Counted from the stretch's first letter, positions 24,308 through 34,743 are shown. The stretch: 64,000 nucleotides of DNA from JBDROX01 sp043809645 (GCA_043809645.1 JBDROX010000044.1:1-64000), one strand, 5' to 3'. Notes: a model not told the origin generated them from the letters alone. Numbers and translations: made by a program.

Positions 24308-25239
24308 AGCTGTTTCAGATATGACTTGATGGTCAGGGCGGATTTCATGAGACTTTTCTTTTCTGCACTCGAGAGTGTGAGTGGCCAGACTCTCTCCACT
24401 CCGTTTCTTCCTACTACACAAGGAGCTCCGAGACAAACACCAGAAACACCGTTCCATCTGGCAAGTCTCGATGTGACGGGAATAATTTTCTTTTGATTCA
24501 GAAGAACGGCCTCAATGATGTCAGAGAGTGTTGCTGCTATACCAAAGAAAGTCGCTCCTTTTTTATTTATTATTTCGTAGGCTTCTTTTTTTACATTGGT
24601 TTCGATTCTTTTTCTGCTCGCTGCTGACAATCCTTTTATTTTCTTTGCAGGAACACCACCAACCATCATGCAATCCCATGAGACAAACTCACTGTCGCCG
24701 TGCTCTCCAAGCACAAATCCATGTACACTTTGCGGACTAATATCAAGATGACCAGCGACCTGAACTTGAAGCCTGGCTGAGTCGAGAGATGTGCCACTTC
24801 CAAAGACTTGGGAGTGGGGGAGTCCAGTAATTTCTTGTATTAGGTATGTGAGCACATCAACGGGATTTGAAATAACAATAATAATTGCGTCTTTTCTGAG
24901 TTTTCCTATTGATTTGAAAATTGAGGAGAGAATTTTTTTATTGATTGCTAGAAGATCAAGCCTAGACTGTCCTTTCTTTTGCTTTGTGCCGGCGGTGATA
25001 ACAATGATGTCTGCGTCACGGGCATCCTTGAAATTTTTGCCTTTCACACATCCGGTCTCAACAAAACAAAGACTGTCTGAGATATCCATGACCTCACCAG
25101 CTTCTTTGTCTTCATCGATATCGATGAGAAGAATTTCTGCTGCTAGGCCTTTGAGTGTAGCGGTGTAGGCTGCTGCCGCCCCGACATTGCCTGCGCCAAT
25201 AATAGCGATTTTTGAAGAGTTATTTTTTCTCATATTCAT
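24304..25239 (-). CDS. ldh: L-lactate dehydrogenase
   Basis: This 311-residue NAD-dependent dehydrogenase has the GAGNVGAAAAY nucleotide loop, the substrate loop TKQKKGQSRLDLL (Gln at the specificity position favours lactate over malate), ISNPVDVLT, GSGTSLDSARL with catalytic Asp and Arg, and GEHGDSE with the proton-acceptor His. It reduces pyruvate and regenerates NAD in fermentation. The first Met or the Met at residue 3 can start it. Confidence 0.9.
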   Translation of the reverse strand: MNMRKNNSSKIAIIGAGNVGAAAAYTATLKGLAAEILLIDIDEDKEAGEVMDISDSLCFVETGCVKGKNFKDARDADIIVITAGTKQKKGQSRLDLLAINKKILSSIFKSIGKLRKDAIIIVISNPVDVLTYLIQEITGLPHSQVFGSGTSLDSARLQVQVAGHLDISPQSVHGFVLGEHGDSEFVSWDCMMVGGVPAKKIKGLSAASRKRIETNVKKEAYEIINKKGATFFGIAATLSDIIEAVLLNQKKIIPVTSRLARWNGVSGVCLGAPCVVGRNGVERVWPLTLSSAEKKSLMKSALTIKSYLKQL

Positions 25240-25251
25240 TCGAAAAAAGAA

Positions 25252-25638
25252 TTATGAATTACGAATCATTGATTTTGATTTTTTGATGAAACCATTCAAG
25301 AGTTTGCTTACTGTTATGGTTTGTTTTGCAATATCTCGAAATATCTTATTATTGATATATCCCGTGTTTCTTGCAATGATAAGTTGGTTTTGTATTTATA
25401 TTAGCGAACCGAGTGATATTGAATAGAACTTAGTTTTATCTCTGTATGTGTGTCTACTAAATACTGCCGCAATGTTTGAAGTAATTGAAATTGTTGCTCT
25501 TCTCATATGACTTGTGAGACCAGATAATTCATCGCTTGGGAATGTTTTTACCTGTCTGTATATTGTAAGGACGAGCTTGTGTCACTCTTTCCAAGCATTC
25601 AAATCAACAAATGACTTGATAGTTCCTCCTTGATTCAT
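25252..25638 (-). pseudogene. Four-helix-bundle (S23) protein gene with two nonsense codons
   Basis: The minus strand from ATG 25638 reads MNQGGTIKSFVDLNAWKE, stop, HKLVLTIYRQVKTFPSDE, LSGLTSHMRRATISITSNIA, a diverged middle, GSLI, stop, IQNQLIIARNTGYI, to TAA 25252: 129 codons in one frame. The stops are TGA at 25584-25582 (a position normally Gly) and TAA at 25398-25396 (normally Glu). Both fit single G-to-T changes. The family was first seen in 23S rRNA intervening sequences. The gene has no frameshift, so the loss is probably recent. An intact relative lies at 26225-26581. Confidence 0.85.
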
Positions 25639-25671
25639 ATTTCATAACTCGTATCTCATAGGTCAAGTATA

Positions 25672-25699
25672 ACAAAACCCGCTTTGGAAAGCGAGTTTG
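25672..25699 (-). terminator. Terminator after rplK
   Basis: On the minus strand ACTCGCTTTCCAAAGCGGGTTTTGTT forms a 6- to 7-bp stem followed by a short T-rich tract, 12 nt after the rplK stop. Confidence 0.6.
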
Positions 25700-25711
25700 T
25701 CTTGTTTATCT

Positions 25712-26137
25712 TTAACCCTCAATTGTGATACCCATCTGTCTAGCTGTCCCTTCAATAGTTTTCATGGCGGCATCAATATCATTTGCATTCAGGTCTGGCA
25801 TTTTTTTTTCTGCGATTTCCCTGACCTGTCCCTTTGTGATTTTCCCAGCTTTTTCTTTGAGTGGGTTTCCAGATCCTTTCTTCAGGCCTGCTGCCTTCAG
25901 GATCATAGAGCTTGCTGGAGCTACCTTTGTAATGAAGTCGAATGTTCGGTCTTCATACACATTGATAACTACTGGGACGATCTCCCCTTTTTTGTCAGAC
26001 GTAGCATTGTTGAATTGAGTGCAGAAGTCCTGGATATTCAGGCCATGCTGACCAAGTGCTGGGCCGACTGGTGGGGCTGGGTTTGCAACGCCCCCTGGAA
26101 TCTGGAGTTTGATTTGGGTCAATAATTTTTTTGGCAT
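25712..26137 (-). CDS. rplK: Ribosomal protein L11
   Basis: From ATG 26137 ([16 protein letters not shown]) this is a 141-residue L11 with [14 protein letters not shown], the RNA-binding C-terminal domain ([20 protein letters not shown]) and the ending EGTARQMGI. It forms the GTPase-associated centre. An extension of four codons upstream is possible but unlikely. Gene order secE, nusG, an S23-type gene, rplK shows an insertion between nusG and rplK, which are normally adjacent. Confidence 0.96.
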   Translation of the reverse strand: MPKKLLTQIKLQIPGGVANPAPPVGPALGQHGLNIQDFCTQFNNATSDKKGEIVPVVINVYEDRTFDFITKVAPASSMILKAAGLKKGSGNPLKEKAGKITKGQVREIAEKKMPDLNANDIDAAMKTIEGTARQMGITIEG

Positions 26138-26224
26138 AAGGTTGGTCAATGGTCAATGGACAATTGTCATCTGAAATAAATAGTGTCTATAGAGTGAGAA
26201 GCTGCTTTCGCACACCCTATTTCA

Positions 26225-26581
26225 TTATTTATTTAAGTATTTTATTAATGAATATATTTTTTTTGCAATTATTTCACTTTTGTTATATATGAAATTAAAT
26301 CTATCTTTACTTATATATCCTTGATCAAGTGCGACATAACATGCAGCAATGACTTCATGCAATGATGTTAACGACATTCTTAAGAACCTCGTAAAGTCTT
26401 TATCAGAATTTCTGTCACAACCTTCAGAAATGTTTAGGAGAATGGAGAGCGCTGCTCGGCGCAGTTGACTGGTAAGACTGAATTTTTCATCCGCAGGAAA
26501 TTCTTTTGTAATTGTATATACTACATTCACAAAATTTCTTGCCAATTTCCATACTTCAAGGTTTTCAAATCTATAGACCAT
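26225..26581 (-). CDS. Four-helix-bundle (S23/IVP-type) protein
   Basis: This 118-residue protein has the family pattern FENLEVWKLARNFVNVVY, FPADEKFSLTSQLRRAALSI, NISEGCDRNSDKDFTRFLRM and SLHEVIAACYVALDQGYI. The fold is a four-helix bundle that forms pentamers in a known homologue; the function is unknown. It is inserted between nusG and rplK. A second, dead copy of the family lies beyond rplK (25252-25638). Confidence 0.9.
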   Translation of the reverse strand: MVYRFENLEVWKLARNFVNVVYTITKEFPADEKFSLTSQLRRAALSILLNISEGCDRNSDKDFTRFLRMSLTSLHEVIAACYVALDQGYISKDRFNFIYNKSEIIAKKIYSLIKYLNK

Positions 26582-26602
26582 AGTCTATTGCCCATTGTCT
26601 CA

Positions 26603-27148
26603 CTAGATCTTCTTCACTTGGAGTGCATCGAGCTCGACAGGGGTTTCTCTACCAAACATAGATACAAGTACTTTTACTTTTCCACGTGTTTCGTCAACAT
26701 CAGAAACTTTTCCTTCGAAATTCTTGAACGGTCCATCAATAATTCGAACTGGGTCATCGATTTGTGTATCAATCTTATGCGTTGGATCTTCGACCCCCAT
26801 TCTCTTCTGGAGAGAATCAACTTCTTTCTGATCAATTGGCGTTGGGGTGGTTCCTGACCCTACGAAGCCAGTCACATTCGGTGTGTTTCTGACAACATAC
26901 CATGAGTCATCTGTTACAATCATCTCGACGAGGACGTATCCTGGAAAGATTTTTTCTTCAACCACGGTTCGTTTCCCGCCTTTGATTTTAATTTTCTTTT
27001 CTTTTGGGACAAGGACTTGGACAATCTTGTCCTGCATATCAAAAGAGTCGATACGCTGTTCGAGATTTCTTTTTACATTTTCCTCGTATCCACTGTATGT
27101 ATGGAGGACATACCAGCGTTTTCCGAGTTGGAGGGTTTGTTTTGCCAT
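26603..27148 (-). CDS. nusG: Transcription antitermination/elongation factor NusG
   Basis: This 181-residue protein has the NGN domain (KRWYVLHTYSGYEENVKRNL, FPGYVLVEM, VRNTPNVTGFVG) and a C-terminal KOW domain (PVRIIDGPFKNFEGKVSDVD). It binds RNA polymerase and links it to the ribosome. It lies 9 nt after secE in the same unit. Confidence 0.96.
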   Translation of the reverse strand: MAKQTLQLGKRWYVLHTYSGYEENVKRNLEQRIDSFDMQDKIVQVLVPKEKKIKIKGGKRTVVEEKIFPGYVLVEMIVTDDSWYVVRNTPNVTGFVGSGTTPTPIDQKEVDSLQKRMGVEDPTHKIDTQIDDPVRIIDGPFKNFEGKVSDVDETRGKVKVLVSMFGRETPVELDALQVKKI

Positions 27149-27157
27149 ATGGTTGGC

Positions 27158-27355
27158 CTACTTAATGATGGCTTCGAGACCAAGATTGAAGATATAGTCG
27201 AGGACCCCGAAGAAGAGTGCAACACCGAGGGTGAGTGCAATTACGACAATAGAAAATGTCGTTGTTTGTTTCTTTGTAGGCCATACGACTTTTCGCATTT
27301 CTGCGTAGGCCTCCTTGATATATGTAATAAGTGCCTTAATTGGATTCTTTTTCAT
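27158..27355 (-). CDS. secE: Preprotein translocase subunit SecE
   Basis: From ATG 27355 this is a 65-residue protein with the SecE core EAYAEMRKVVWPTKKQT and one transmembrane helix (FSIVVIALTLGVALFFGVLDY). A TTG start 8 codons upstream is possible. It is the essential clamp of the SecYEG channel. The promoter is at 27415-27443. Confidence 0.93.
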   Translation of the reverse strand: MKKNPIKALITYIKEAYAEMRKVVWPTKKQTTTFSIVVIALTLGVALFFGVLDYIFNLGLEAIIK

Positions 27356-27414
27356 ATTATCTCGTGTTCTTGTTTTCAAGTATTTAAAAACGGCCCTGAG
27401 CCGAATGTGTCTAT

Positions 27415-27443
27415 ACTATAGATGAATTTATTTTTTTTGTCAA
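27415..27443 (-). promoter_or_regulatory. Promoter of secE-nusG
   Basis: Minus-strand -35 TTGACA (27443-27438), 17-nt spacer, -10 TATAGT (27420-27415). Confidence 0.75.
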
Positions 27444-27457
27444 GTGGTGAGTGTGTG

Positions 27458-27491
27458 ATCCAAGTGCAGGCGGAAGAACCTGCACTTGGAT
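27458..27491. other. 13-bp perfect inverted repeat at the edge of the GC-rich module
   Basis: Arms 27458-27470 and 27479-27491 (ATCCAAGTGCAGG and its complement) enclose 8 nt. It follows the stop of the 27512-28300 gene but lacks a T run, and sits directly upstream of the secE promoter. Confidence 0.75.
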
Positions 27492-27511
27492 GCGTTGTGA
27501 CCTTGGTCTGC

Positions 27512-28300
27512 CTAGTCCATCCCAAGCTGGGACGGATCGGCGAGGATCTCGGCCATGGTCGTGGTGGTTGTGCTGAACGGGAGAACACTCAGGACTTCGG
27601 GGGAGACCGTATGAACGGCATCTACCAGCAATCCAAGTACTCCAATGACGTGCACGAGGGCGCTGCTCTCGACGTGCCAGACCATCTCATTCCCATCGAG
27701 CTTCACCAGCATGCCATCGTGCGGTACTGCCTCGGTGATGTCAGGAGCCTGGTTCACGTAGTTCGGCCAGAAGAAGTCGTAGACATCTTTGACCTCGTAT
27801 TTCCAGTTCTCTCCGTAGAGCTGTGCGGCGACGTCTTCATTCGTGATCTTCGCCAGTGTGTTACCTGGGAGAACTGCGAAAACATTTGTCATTCCAACAA
27901 CCTTCACTAGATAAGCCCCGGGTCGGAAGTTGATGCCAAAGGGTGCTTCATCCGGACTTGGATAGTTGTCGAAACAAGTCCAGTGGATTTTGATGATCCC
28001 ACTGAAGTCCTGGTACCATGACAAGTGCACGTTCTGGTGAGGGAAGTACATTCGTTCACCAAACTTGTTGATGGTGAAGACCGACGTCTGAGTCGGAAAT
28101 TTGTACAGGTCACCTGGCTCGAGCACAGGGCATGACTCTTGTGCCACGTCGAGCTCGGTCGAGTCCGTGGTGTCGACCTCAGTCACGTCCGGAGACGGGC
28201 AGTTGATGTTGTTCGTGACCTCATAGCAACCGCTAGAGGCCTTGTCAAGAATTTTGCATGTGGTTGATTCTTGACAAGGCTCCTGTTTTTTGCTATACAT
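27512..28300 (-). CDS. Surface-type protein with a Patescibacteria repeat-like domain
   Basis: From ATG 28300 this is a 262-residue product. Residues about 60-190 form a domain often seen in surface proteins of this phylum: LYKFPTQTSVFTINKFGERM, YFPHQNVHLSWYQDF, FRPGAYLVKV, VFAVLPGNTLAKITNEDVAA, LYGENWKYEVKDV. No signal peptide is visible, which is odd for such a protein. The N-terminal 60 residues overlap the palindromic promoter at 28240-28299, so the gene may have lost its true 5' end. Codon use is clearly GC-richer than in the neighbours. Confidence 0.65.
   Translation of the reverse strand: MYSKKQEPCQESTTCKILDKASSGCYEVTNNINCPSPDVTEVDTTDSTELDVAQESCPVLEPGDLYKFPTQTSVFTINKFGERMYFPHQNVHLSWYQDFSGIIKIHWTCFDNYPSPDEAPFGINFRPGAYLVKVVGMTNVFAVLPGNTLAKITNEDVAAQLYGENWKYEVKDVYDFFWPNYVNQAPDITEAVPHDGMLVKLDGNEMVWHVESSALVHVIGVLGLLVDAVHTVSPEVLSVLPFSTTTTTMAEILADPSQLGMD
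28240..28280. repeat. 14-bp perfect inverted repeat carrying TTGACA on both strands
   Basis: Arms 28240-28253 and 28267-28280 (ATTCTTGACAAGGC) enclose 13 nt. Each arm supplies a consensus -35, pointing outward on opposite strands. Confidence 0.85.
28271..28299 (+). promoter_or_regulatory. Promoter of the small gene 28344-28631
   Basis: -35 TTGACA (28271-28276), 17-nt spacer, -10 TATACA (28294-28299), followed by an AGGAGG ribosome-binding site at 28333-28338. On the opposite strand the mirrored -35 has only a weak -10 (TATGAG, 28226-28221). Confidence 0.75.
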
Positions 28301-28343
28301 AACACAAATAAAAGTCACACCAGGGTGTGTACAGGAGGAATAT

Positions 28344-28631
28344 ATGAAGGCATTCACCGGCGAGTCTGTTCGGCTGCTCGCCGAAGGCAGGATCGTGAGT
28401 GTACGGTTTGCTCTGCCGGATGGTAGGAGGGCTGCCAACGGGACCATACTTCCCGGTAGGTATGAGTTCACTGCCGAGAAGGAGGGGGAGATCCGTGTGA
28501 CTCGTGGAGTGCTCTACATTAACGATGATCGCGTCGATCCCACGACGTCTCCATTCCGTGCCCATGCCGGGCAGACGCTCGTTATCCAGTGCCTGCTCGA
28601 AGTCGCCACCTGTCTCTGCTACTTCGGGTAG
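28344..28631 (+). CDS. Small hypothetical protein in the GC-rich module
   Basis: This 95-residue protein starts at ATG 28344 behind AGGAGG, the clearest Shine-Dalgarno site seen here. Sequence features are MKAFTGESVRLLAEGRIVSV, DGRRAANGTILPGRYEFTAE and a C-terminus with three cysteines (QCLLEVATCLCYFG). The pattern suggests a small beta-sandwich; no family is recognised. It is a lone plus-strand gene among minus-strand genes, with its own promoter, and has GC-rich codon use. Confidence 0.7.
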   Translation: MKAFTGESVRLLAEGRIVSVRFALPDGRRAANGTILPGRYEFTAEKEGEIRVTRGVLYINDDRVDPTTSPFRAHAGQTLVIQCLLEVATCLCYFG

Positions 28632-28722
28632 GTGGTAGAGGCTAGCACAACACCCATCGTACCACCCCGATATGGTTCGGGTGATTGTCAAAAAAATAAA
28701 CAGGGAGGAATCGGGGACAATC

Positions 28723-28754
28723 AAAAACACTCGTTATACGACGAGTGTTTTTTG
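28723..28754. terminator. Terminator between the GC-rich module and the 28766 lipoprotein gene
   Basis: The stem AACACTCGT/ACGAGTGTT is flanked by A and T runs. It can serve both the plus-strand small gene and the minus-strand lipoprotein gene. Confidence 0.85.
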
Positions 28755-28765
28755 TTTTGATCTCT

Positions 28766-29311
28766 CTATTTTTTTCTCAGTGTAATTTTTTCCGGAATGT
28801 AATGATCTATGGTCGAATCATCAATGAGTGTCCAGACAAGAGATTTCCTGTCTTCACTCAATGTTATAAAAGCAACGACTTCTGCATCATGATAGCAGCT
28901 CTTCATATTCAGCCTAGCTGTTTTCACTTTCTCACCTTCTGGTCCCTCATCTGTGATGAATCCATCAATTGATGGGCCGTTGAGGTCACCCTCGAGGCAG
29001 CAGTCGATCCTATTGGCATTTTCTGTGAGTCCACAATGGTATCCTGTGAGAACACCGTCTCCCTCATAGAGCTCGGCAGTGAAGCTAATGCCACCTGCTT
29101 CACCAGACCACATCCCTTCGAATGGTCTGTAGGGGAGGATCTCAACCAGTGTTTTGATAGTGTCAGATTCTGTAATTGTTATATTTATCTCTTCTGCCTG
29201 ATGTACTGGTTCAGGCGCTATAGTATTACTGTCTTTCTTTTTACCAAATATACAGCCAGACAGTGTGAGGAGAGAGAAAACGAGGAGGAGCGATGTGATG
29301 GTAGTTCTCAT
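28766..29311 (-). CDS. Hypothetical lipoprotein
   Basis: This 181-residue protein has a lipoprotein signal (MRTTITSLLLVFSLLTLSGC, lipobox LSGC near residue 20). The mature part has a W-G-E-A-G-G core (PFEGMWSGEAGGISFTAELY) and GVLTGYHCGLTENANRIDCC, suggesting a small beta barrel with a disulfide. No family is named. It starts 3 nt after the gyrB stop and is probably cotranscribed with it. Confidence 0.75.
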   Translation of the reverse strand: MRTTITSLLLVFSLLTLSGCIFGKKKDSNTIAPEPVHQAEEINITITESDTIKTLVEILPYRPFEGMWSGEAGGISFTAELYEGDGVLTGYHCGLTENANRIDCCLEGDLNGPSIDGFITDEGPEGEKVKTARLNMKSCYHDAEVVAFITLSEDRKSLVWTLIDDSTIDHYIPEKITLRKK

Positions 29312-29314
29312 ACG

Positions 29315-31396
<2,082 letters not shown>

Positions 31397-31544
31397 ACGT
31401 TCTATATGTATTCAAATAGTTTTTTTGAAAATTCGTCTCAATTATATCATGGTGGCCTGCACAAAACAAGGGGTTTTTCTTGGTCAGAAATTAAAAAATT
31501 TGGTATACTCTTCTTACTTATTCTTTCTACGTAAAACTGAAAGT

Positions 31545-32456
31545 ATGCAAAAGGATGGTACCGAAAAAAAATTGAATGGATTCAAAAAGTATAAGGATCC
31601 GACAGGTGAGTTTACCAATGCCCAGCTCAGTACGAGTACGTGGTTTGTAAAGAATCGTGAACTACTCAAACGCATTGGTCTTGGAATTATCATTGCGTGG
31701 TGCACAGTGACTGTTGTGTACAGTATGATTCTGTGGGGAAAGTATTTTATTTTTGACTACCAGAAAGATCAGGCACTCTACAGGAGCCAGGTTCTTGGGT
31801 TTACCAACTATGAATCTATCCATGCGCTCTATGAGGCAGTGCCAATAGAGACACTGAGGCCACAGGTTTTTGAAGCAGCGCCTGGAAAGTACGACTTCGT
31901 AACCGATGTCATAAATAGTAATGAACGGTGGGTGGCCAAGATCACGTACAAGCATGTTCACTCTAGAGGAGAAACTCAACCAGAGGAAACTATTCTTCTT
32001 CCTCTCACACGGAGGCCGGTAGTGAGCTTCGGAGCTTCTGTTGATGGGACTCCATCTGGGGCACAGCTCCTCATCCTTGATACTACATGGTTCAAGATAA
32101 ATGCACATGTAGTCCCTGCTGTTGGTCCATATATGGCAGAGAGACTCGACTTCTTTACTGAGTTCATTGGATTCTTTCCAGCACGAGCAAGTGAGGGGTC
32201 GAGCTCTCATGGTATTGATCTTGACCTCATAAATGAAACTGCGTATAGTTACTGGCAGCCACAGTTTTATATTGAACTTTTCAATAATCAGCGTCGTGTT
32301 GGCGTCCTTCCTCTCATTATAGAGCAGTTCCGTGCAGGTGATGAGTTGGGGTTAGGGCTCCGATCTTTGGCGCCTGATCTGTCAGTAAGTGAGATCGCAG
32401 TGCACCCTATCATCAATGTGTTCGATAGTAGTGAATTCATGGATCCTGGATCCTAA
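31545..32456 (+). CDS. Membrane-anchored protein upstream of rodA
   Basis: From ATG 31545 this is a 303-residue protein with about 45 cytoplasmic residues, one transmembrane helix (IGLGIIIAWCTVTVVYSMIL) and an extracytoplasmic domain with several aromatic-rich strands. An earlier in-frame Met is possible (MVACTKQGV), but ATG 31545 follows a TATACT -10-like motif better. No family is recognised. It ends 4 nt before rodA, so a link to cell-wall growth is plausible. Confidence 0.75.
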   Translation: MQKDGTEKKLNGFKKYKDPTGEFTNAQLSTSTWFVKNRELLKRIGLGIIIAWCTVTVVYSMILWGKYFIFDYQKDQALYRSQVLGFTNYESIHALYEAVPIETLRPQVFEAAPGKYDFVTDVINSNERWVAKITYKHVHSRGETQPEETILLPLTRRPVVSFGASVDGTPSGAQLLILDTTWFKINAHVVPAVGPYMAERLDFFTEFIGFFPARASEGSSSHGIDLDLINETAYSYWQPQFYIELFNNQRRVGVLPLIIEQFRAGDELGLGLRSLAPDLSVSEIAVHPIINVFDSSEFMDPGS

Positions 32457-32460
32457 GTCT

Positions 32461-33588
32461 ATGCTTGCTTTTTCTAGAAAATTTGAATTTCTAAGAAACT
32501 TCGATTGGCTTCCACCGATCGTTGTTTTTGTATTGAGCAGTATCGGGCTTGCTGCGATTTATAGTGTGGATTTGTCTCGCTCTGATCAGCTCACATTCTT
32601 TCCAACACAGTTCGTAGCACTCATCCTTGGGATCATCGTCATGACTGTAGCATCTTTTCTTCATGTATCTTTTTATAGAATCTACGCACGTTTTTTTTAC
32701 ATCGGGGCTGTTCTACTCCTCATCGGAGTTTTGTTCTTTGGTGTTACAGTTCGTGGAACGACAGGGTGGTTTCGCTTTTCAACATTTTTTTCCTTTCAGC
32801 CGGCAGAGTTTGCAAAGATCGGTCTGATTCTTATTCTTGCATGGCTCATTTCTCGCTTTGGAAGGCGTTTTGATAAATGGCAGTTCATTGTTTCTACTGG
32901 TTTGGCAACATTTATTCCAGTAGGGTTCATCATGCTTCAGCCAGATTTCGGATCAGCTCTCATCCTAGTGGCTATCTGGCTAGGAATGCTTTTTCTGACG
33001 AAGACCAAGAAAAGATATGTTGCTGCGATTCTTGCCATGGGTGTTGGAGCATTTCTTATTGGTTGGTTTTTTCTTTTTGCTCCATATCAGAAAGATCGTA
33101 TTCTGACATTCATGGATCCTGCTCGAGATCCGCTGGGGAGTGGATACAATGTTACGCAGTCTGTTATTGCTATTGGAGCAGGGAACCTCTTTGGTCGTGG
33201 TCTTGGATTTGGTTCTCAGAGTCAGCTCCATTTTCTTCCAGAAACACAAACAGATTTCATCTTTGCTGTCATTGCAGAGGAGCTTGGCTTCGTTGCTGTG
33301 TGTGTCGTTTTGTCACTTTACCTACTTCTCTTCTGGAGACTTCTCTCCCTTGCCAAGAAAGCGCCGGATGATTTTAGTGCGTACTGTCTTGTTGGTGCAG
33401 TGCTGCTTTTCTTTTCTCAGATGGTGCTGAACATCGGTGCTGCTGCAGGTGTTCTGCCAGTTACAGGTATTACACTTCCATTTTTGAGTTACGGGGGGTC
33501 ATCGCTCATTATCAATTTTTTTGTTATTGGTCTAGTACAAAGTGTGGCTAGGAGTACGCGAGAGAAAACATCATTTATGGTATCTTGA
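32461..33588 (+). CDS. rodA: Rod-shape/peptidoglycan glycosyltransferase RodA (SEDS family)
   Basis: From ATG 32461 this is a 375-residue, ten-helix membrane protein with SEDS motifs: GTTGWFRFSTFFSFQPAEFA, LQPDFGSALI (the catalytic Asp), GSGYNVTQSVIAIGAG and LPFLSYGGSSL. It polymerises lipid II together with a class B PBP, which is not in the window. The PAEFAK variant fits RodA/FtsW; RodA is favoured by size. Confidence 0.9.
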   Translation: MLAFSRKFEFLRNFDWLPPIVVFVLSSIGLAAIYSVDLSRSDQLTFFPTQFVALILGIIVMTVASFLHVSFYRIYARFFYIGAVLLLIGVLFFGVTVRGTTGWFRFSTFFSFQPAEFAKIGLILILAWLISRFGRRFDKWQFIVSTGLATFIPVGFIMLQPDFGSALILVAIWLGMLFLTKTKKRYVAAILAMGVGAFLIGWFFLFAPYQKDRILTFMDPARDPLGSGYNVTQSVIAIGAGNLFGRGLGFGSQSQLHFLPETQTDFIFAVIAEELGFVAVCVVLSLYLLLFWRLLSLAKKAPDDFSAYCLVGAVLLFFSQMVLNIGAAAGVLPVTGITLPFLSYGGSSLIINFFVIGLVQSVARSTREKTSFMVS

Positions 33589-33630
33589 CACTGTGATATA
33601 CTTGTGGTACACTCTTCACGCCTTAGTTTT

Positions 33631-33996
33631 ATGGAATTTTCGCAAAAAAAACATTCTAGGCAGGAAATTCCTGATGATCTTTTTCTTATCAGGCAGTGTC
33701 CGGGCTGCAAGCAGGATTTTGAGAAAAAGTATGTTAGAGTGTTGAGCCAACGCAGTGATGCGCATCTGATCCATATTACATGTCAGCATTGCCAGCAGGC
33801 TGTCATTGCACTGGTTATGCTCTCTCCTGTTGGGCTGGGCTCTGTGGGGATAGCCACAGACCTGAAGGCAGGTGAGGCACTTCGGTTTCATGATCGATCT
33901 CATTTTGTTCAGGATGATGTGCTCAGTTTTCACTCGTTCCTACAAAAAGATGATCTCGTAGAACGTCATTTCTCACATAGATATATCAGTGCGTAG
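33631..33996 (+). CDS. Small zinc-ribbon-like protein
   Basis: From ATG 33631 this is a 121-residue protein with two CXXC pairs (CPGC near residue 25, CQHC near 54), a spacing typical of a zinc ribbon. A hydrophobic patch (AVIALVMLSPVGLGSVGIAT) and a charged C-terminus follow. No family is named. It sits between rodA and rplY, 42 nt before the latter. Confidence 0.75.
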   Translation: MEFSQKKHSRQEIPDDLFLIRQCPGCKQDFEKKYVRVLSQRSDAHLIHITCQHCQQAVIALVMLSPVGLGSVGIATDLKAGEALRFHDRSHFVQDDVLSFHSFLQKDDLVERHFSHRYISA

Positions 33997-34037
33997 CAGT
34001 TATGTTACTCAGTGATTTATCTATAGAGTCAAATACT

Positions 34038-34733
34038 ATGACATTTATATTGCAAACAACCAAAAGAACAAACGAGGATGTGACTGATATGCGAGCAGAA
34101 GGTAAGCTCCCTGCTGTGGTCTATGGACCAGAGATGGAAGCTGTCTCTCTCAGCGTGAACACAATTCCTTTTGAAAAACTGTACTCAGAAGCTGGAGAGT
34201 CGAGTCTTGTCGACCTCGTCGTGGATGGTGGAGAACCTGTCAAAGTTCTCATCCAGGAGGTTCAGTACGATCCAGTCAAACGAAATTCAATTCATGTTGA
34301 TTTCAGACAGATCAGGATGGGTGTTGAAATGACAGCAACTGTTGAACTCAAATTCGTTGGAGAGAGTGCTGCAGTCAAGGCGCTCGGTGGAACACTCAAC
34401 ACATCAACGCACAGTGTGACTGTTCGGTGTCTGCCAAAGGATCTCGTTGGATCCATTATTGTTGATCTTTCTGTACTCAAGACATTTGATGATGCTATCG
34501 CTATCTCTGACCTCAAACTTCCAGAGGGTGTCACAGTAGATGATAATGAAACAAATTTGGTCGTCAAGGTTACAGCTCCACTTACCGAAGATCAGCTCAA
34601 GGCTATGGACGAGGCTGAGGCTCCAAGTATTGAGGACGTTGTGGTTGAGGGTGAAAAGAAAGAGGGGGATGAGGGTGAAAAGAAAGAGGGGGATGAGGGG
34701 GATGAGGGTGAAAAGAAAGAGGGTATCAAATAA
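34038..34733 (+). CDS. rplY: Ribosomal protein L25/general stress protein Ctc
   Basis: From ATG 34038 this is a 231-residue protein with the L25 domain (RAEGKLPAVVYGPEMEAVSL) and the TL5/Ctc C-terminal domain (LNTSTHSVTVRCLPKDL, DDNETNLVVKV). It binds 5S rRNA. The tail from about residue 203 is a lysine-glutamate-glycine repeat encoded by near-identical DNA units. Confidence 0.93.
   Translation: MTFILQTTKRTNEDVTDMRAEGKLPAVVYGPEMEAVSLSVNTIPFEKLYSEAGESSLVDLVVDGGEPVKVLIQEVQYDPVKRNSIHVDFRQIRMGVEMTATVELKFVGESAAVKALGGTLNTSTHSVTVRCLPKDLVGSIIVDLSVLKTFDDAIAISDLKLPEGVTVDDNETNLVVKVTAPLTEDQLKAMDEAEAPSIEDVVVEGEKKEGDEGEKKEGDEGDEGEKKEGIK
34647..34723 (+). repeat. In-frame 24-nt tandem repeat in the rplY tail
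   Basis: Two exact 24-nt units (34647-34670, 34671-34694), a 9-nt insert and a partial third unit encode GEKKEGDE-type repeats. The repeat number can vary without frame loss. Confidence 0.9.
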
Positions 34734-34743
34734 ACATAAACTC

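Noticed and set aside
25582..25584. TGA at a glycine position, as in lineages where UGA encodes Gly
   Set aside because: Other genes end properly at TGA (for example rodA, the ECF sigma factor and the HAD hydrolase) and the same frame has a TAA stop further on, so the standard code applies and the gene is dead.
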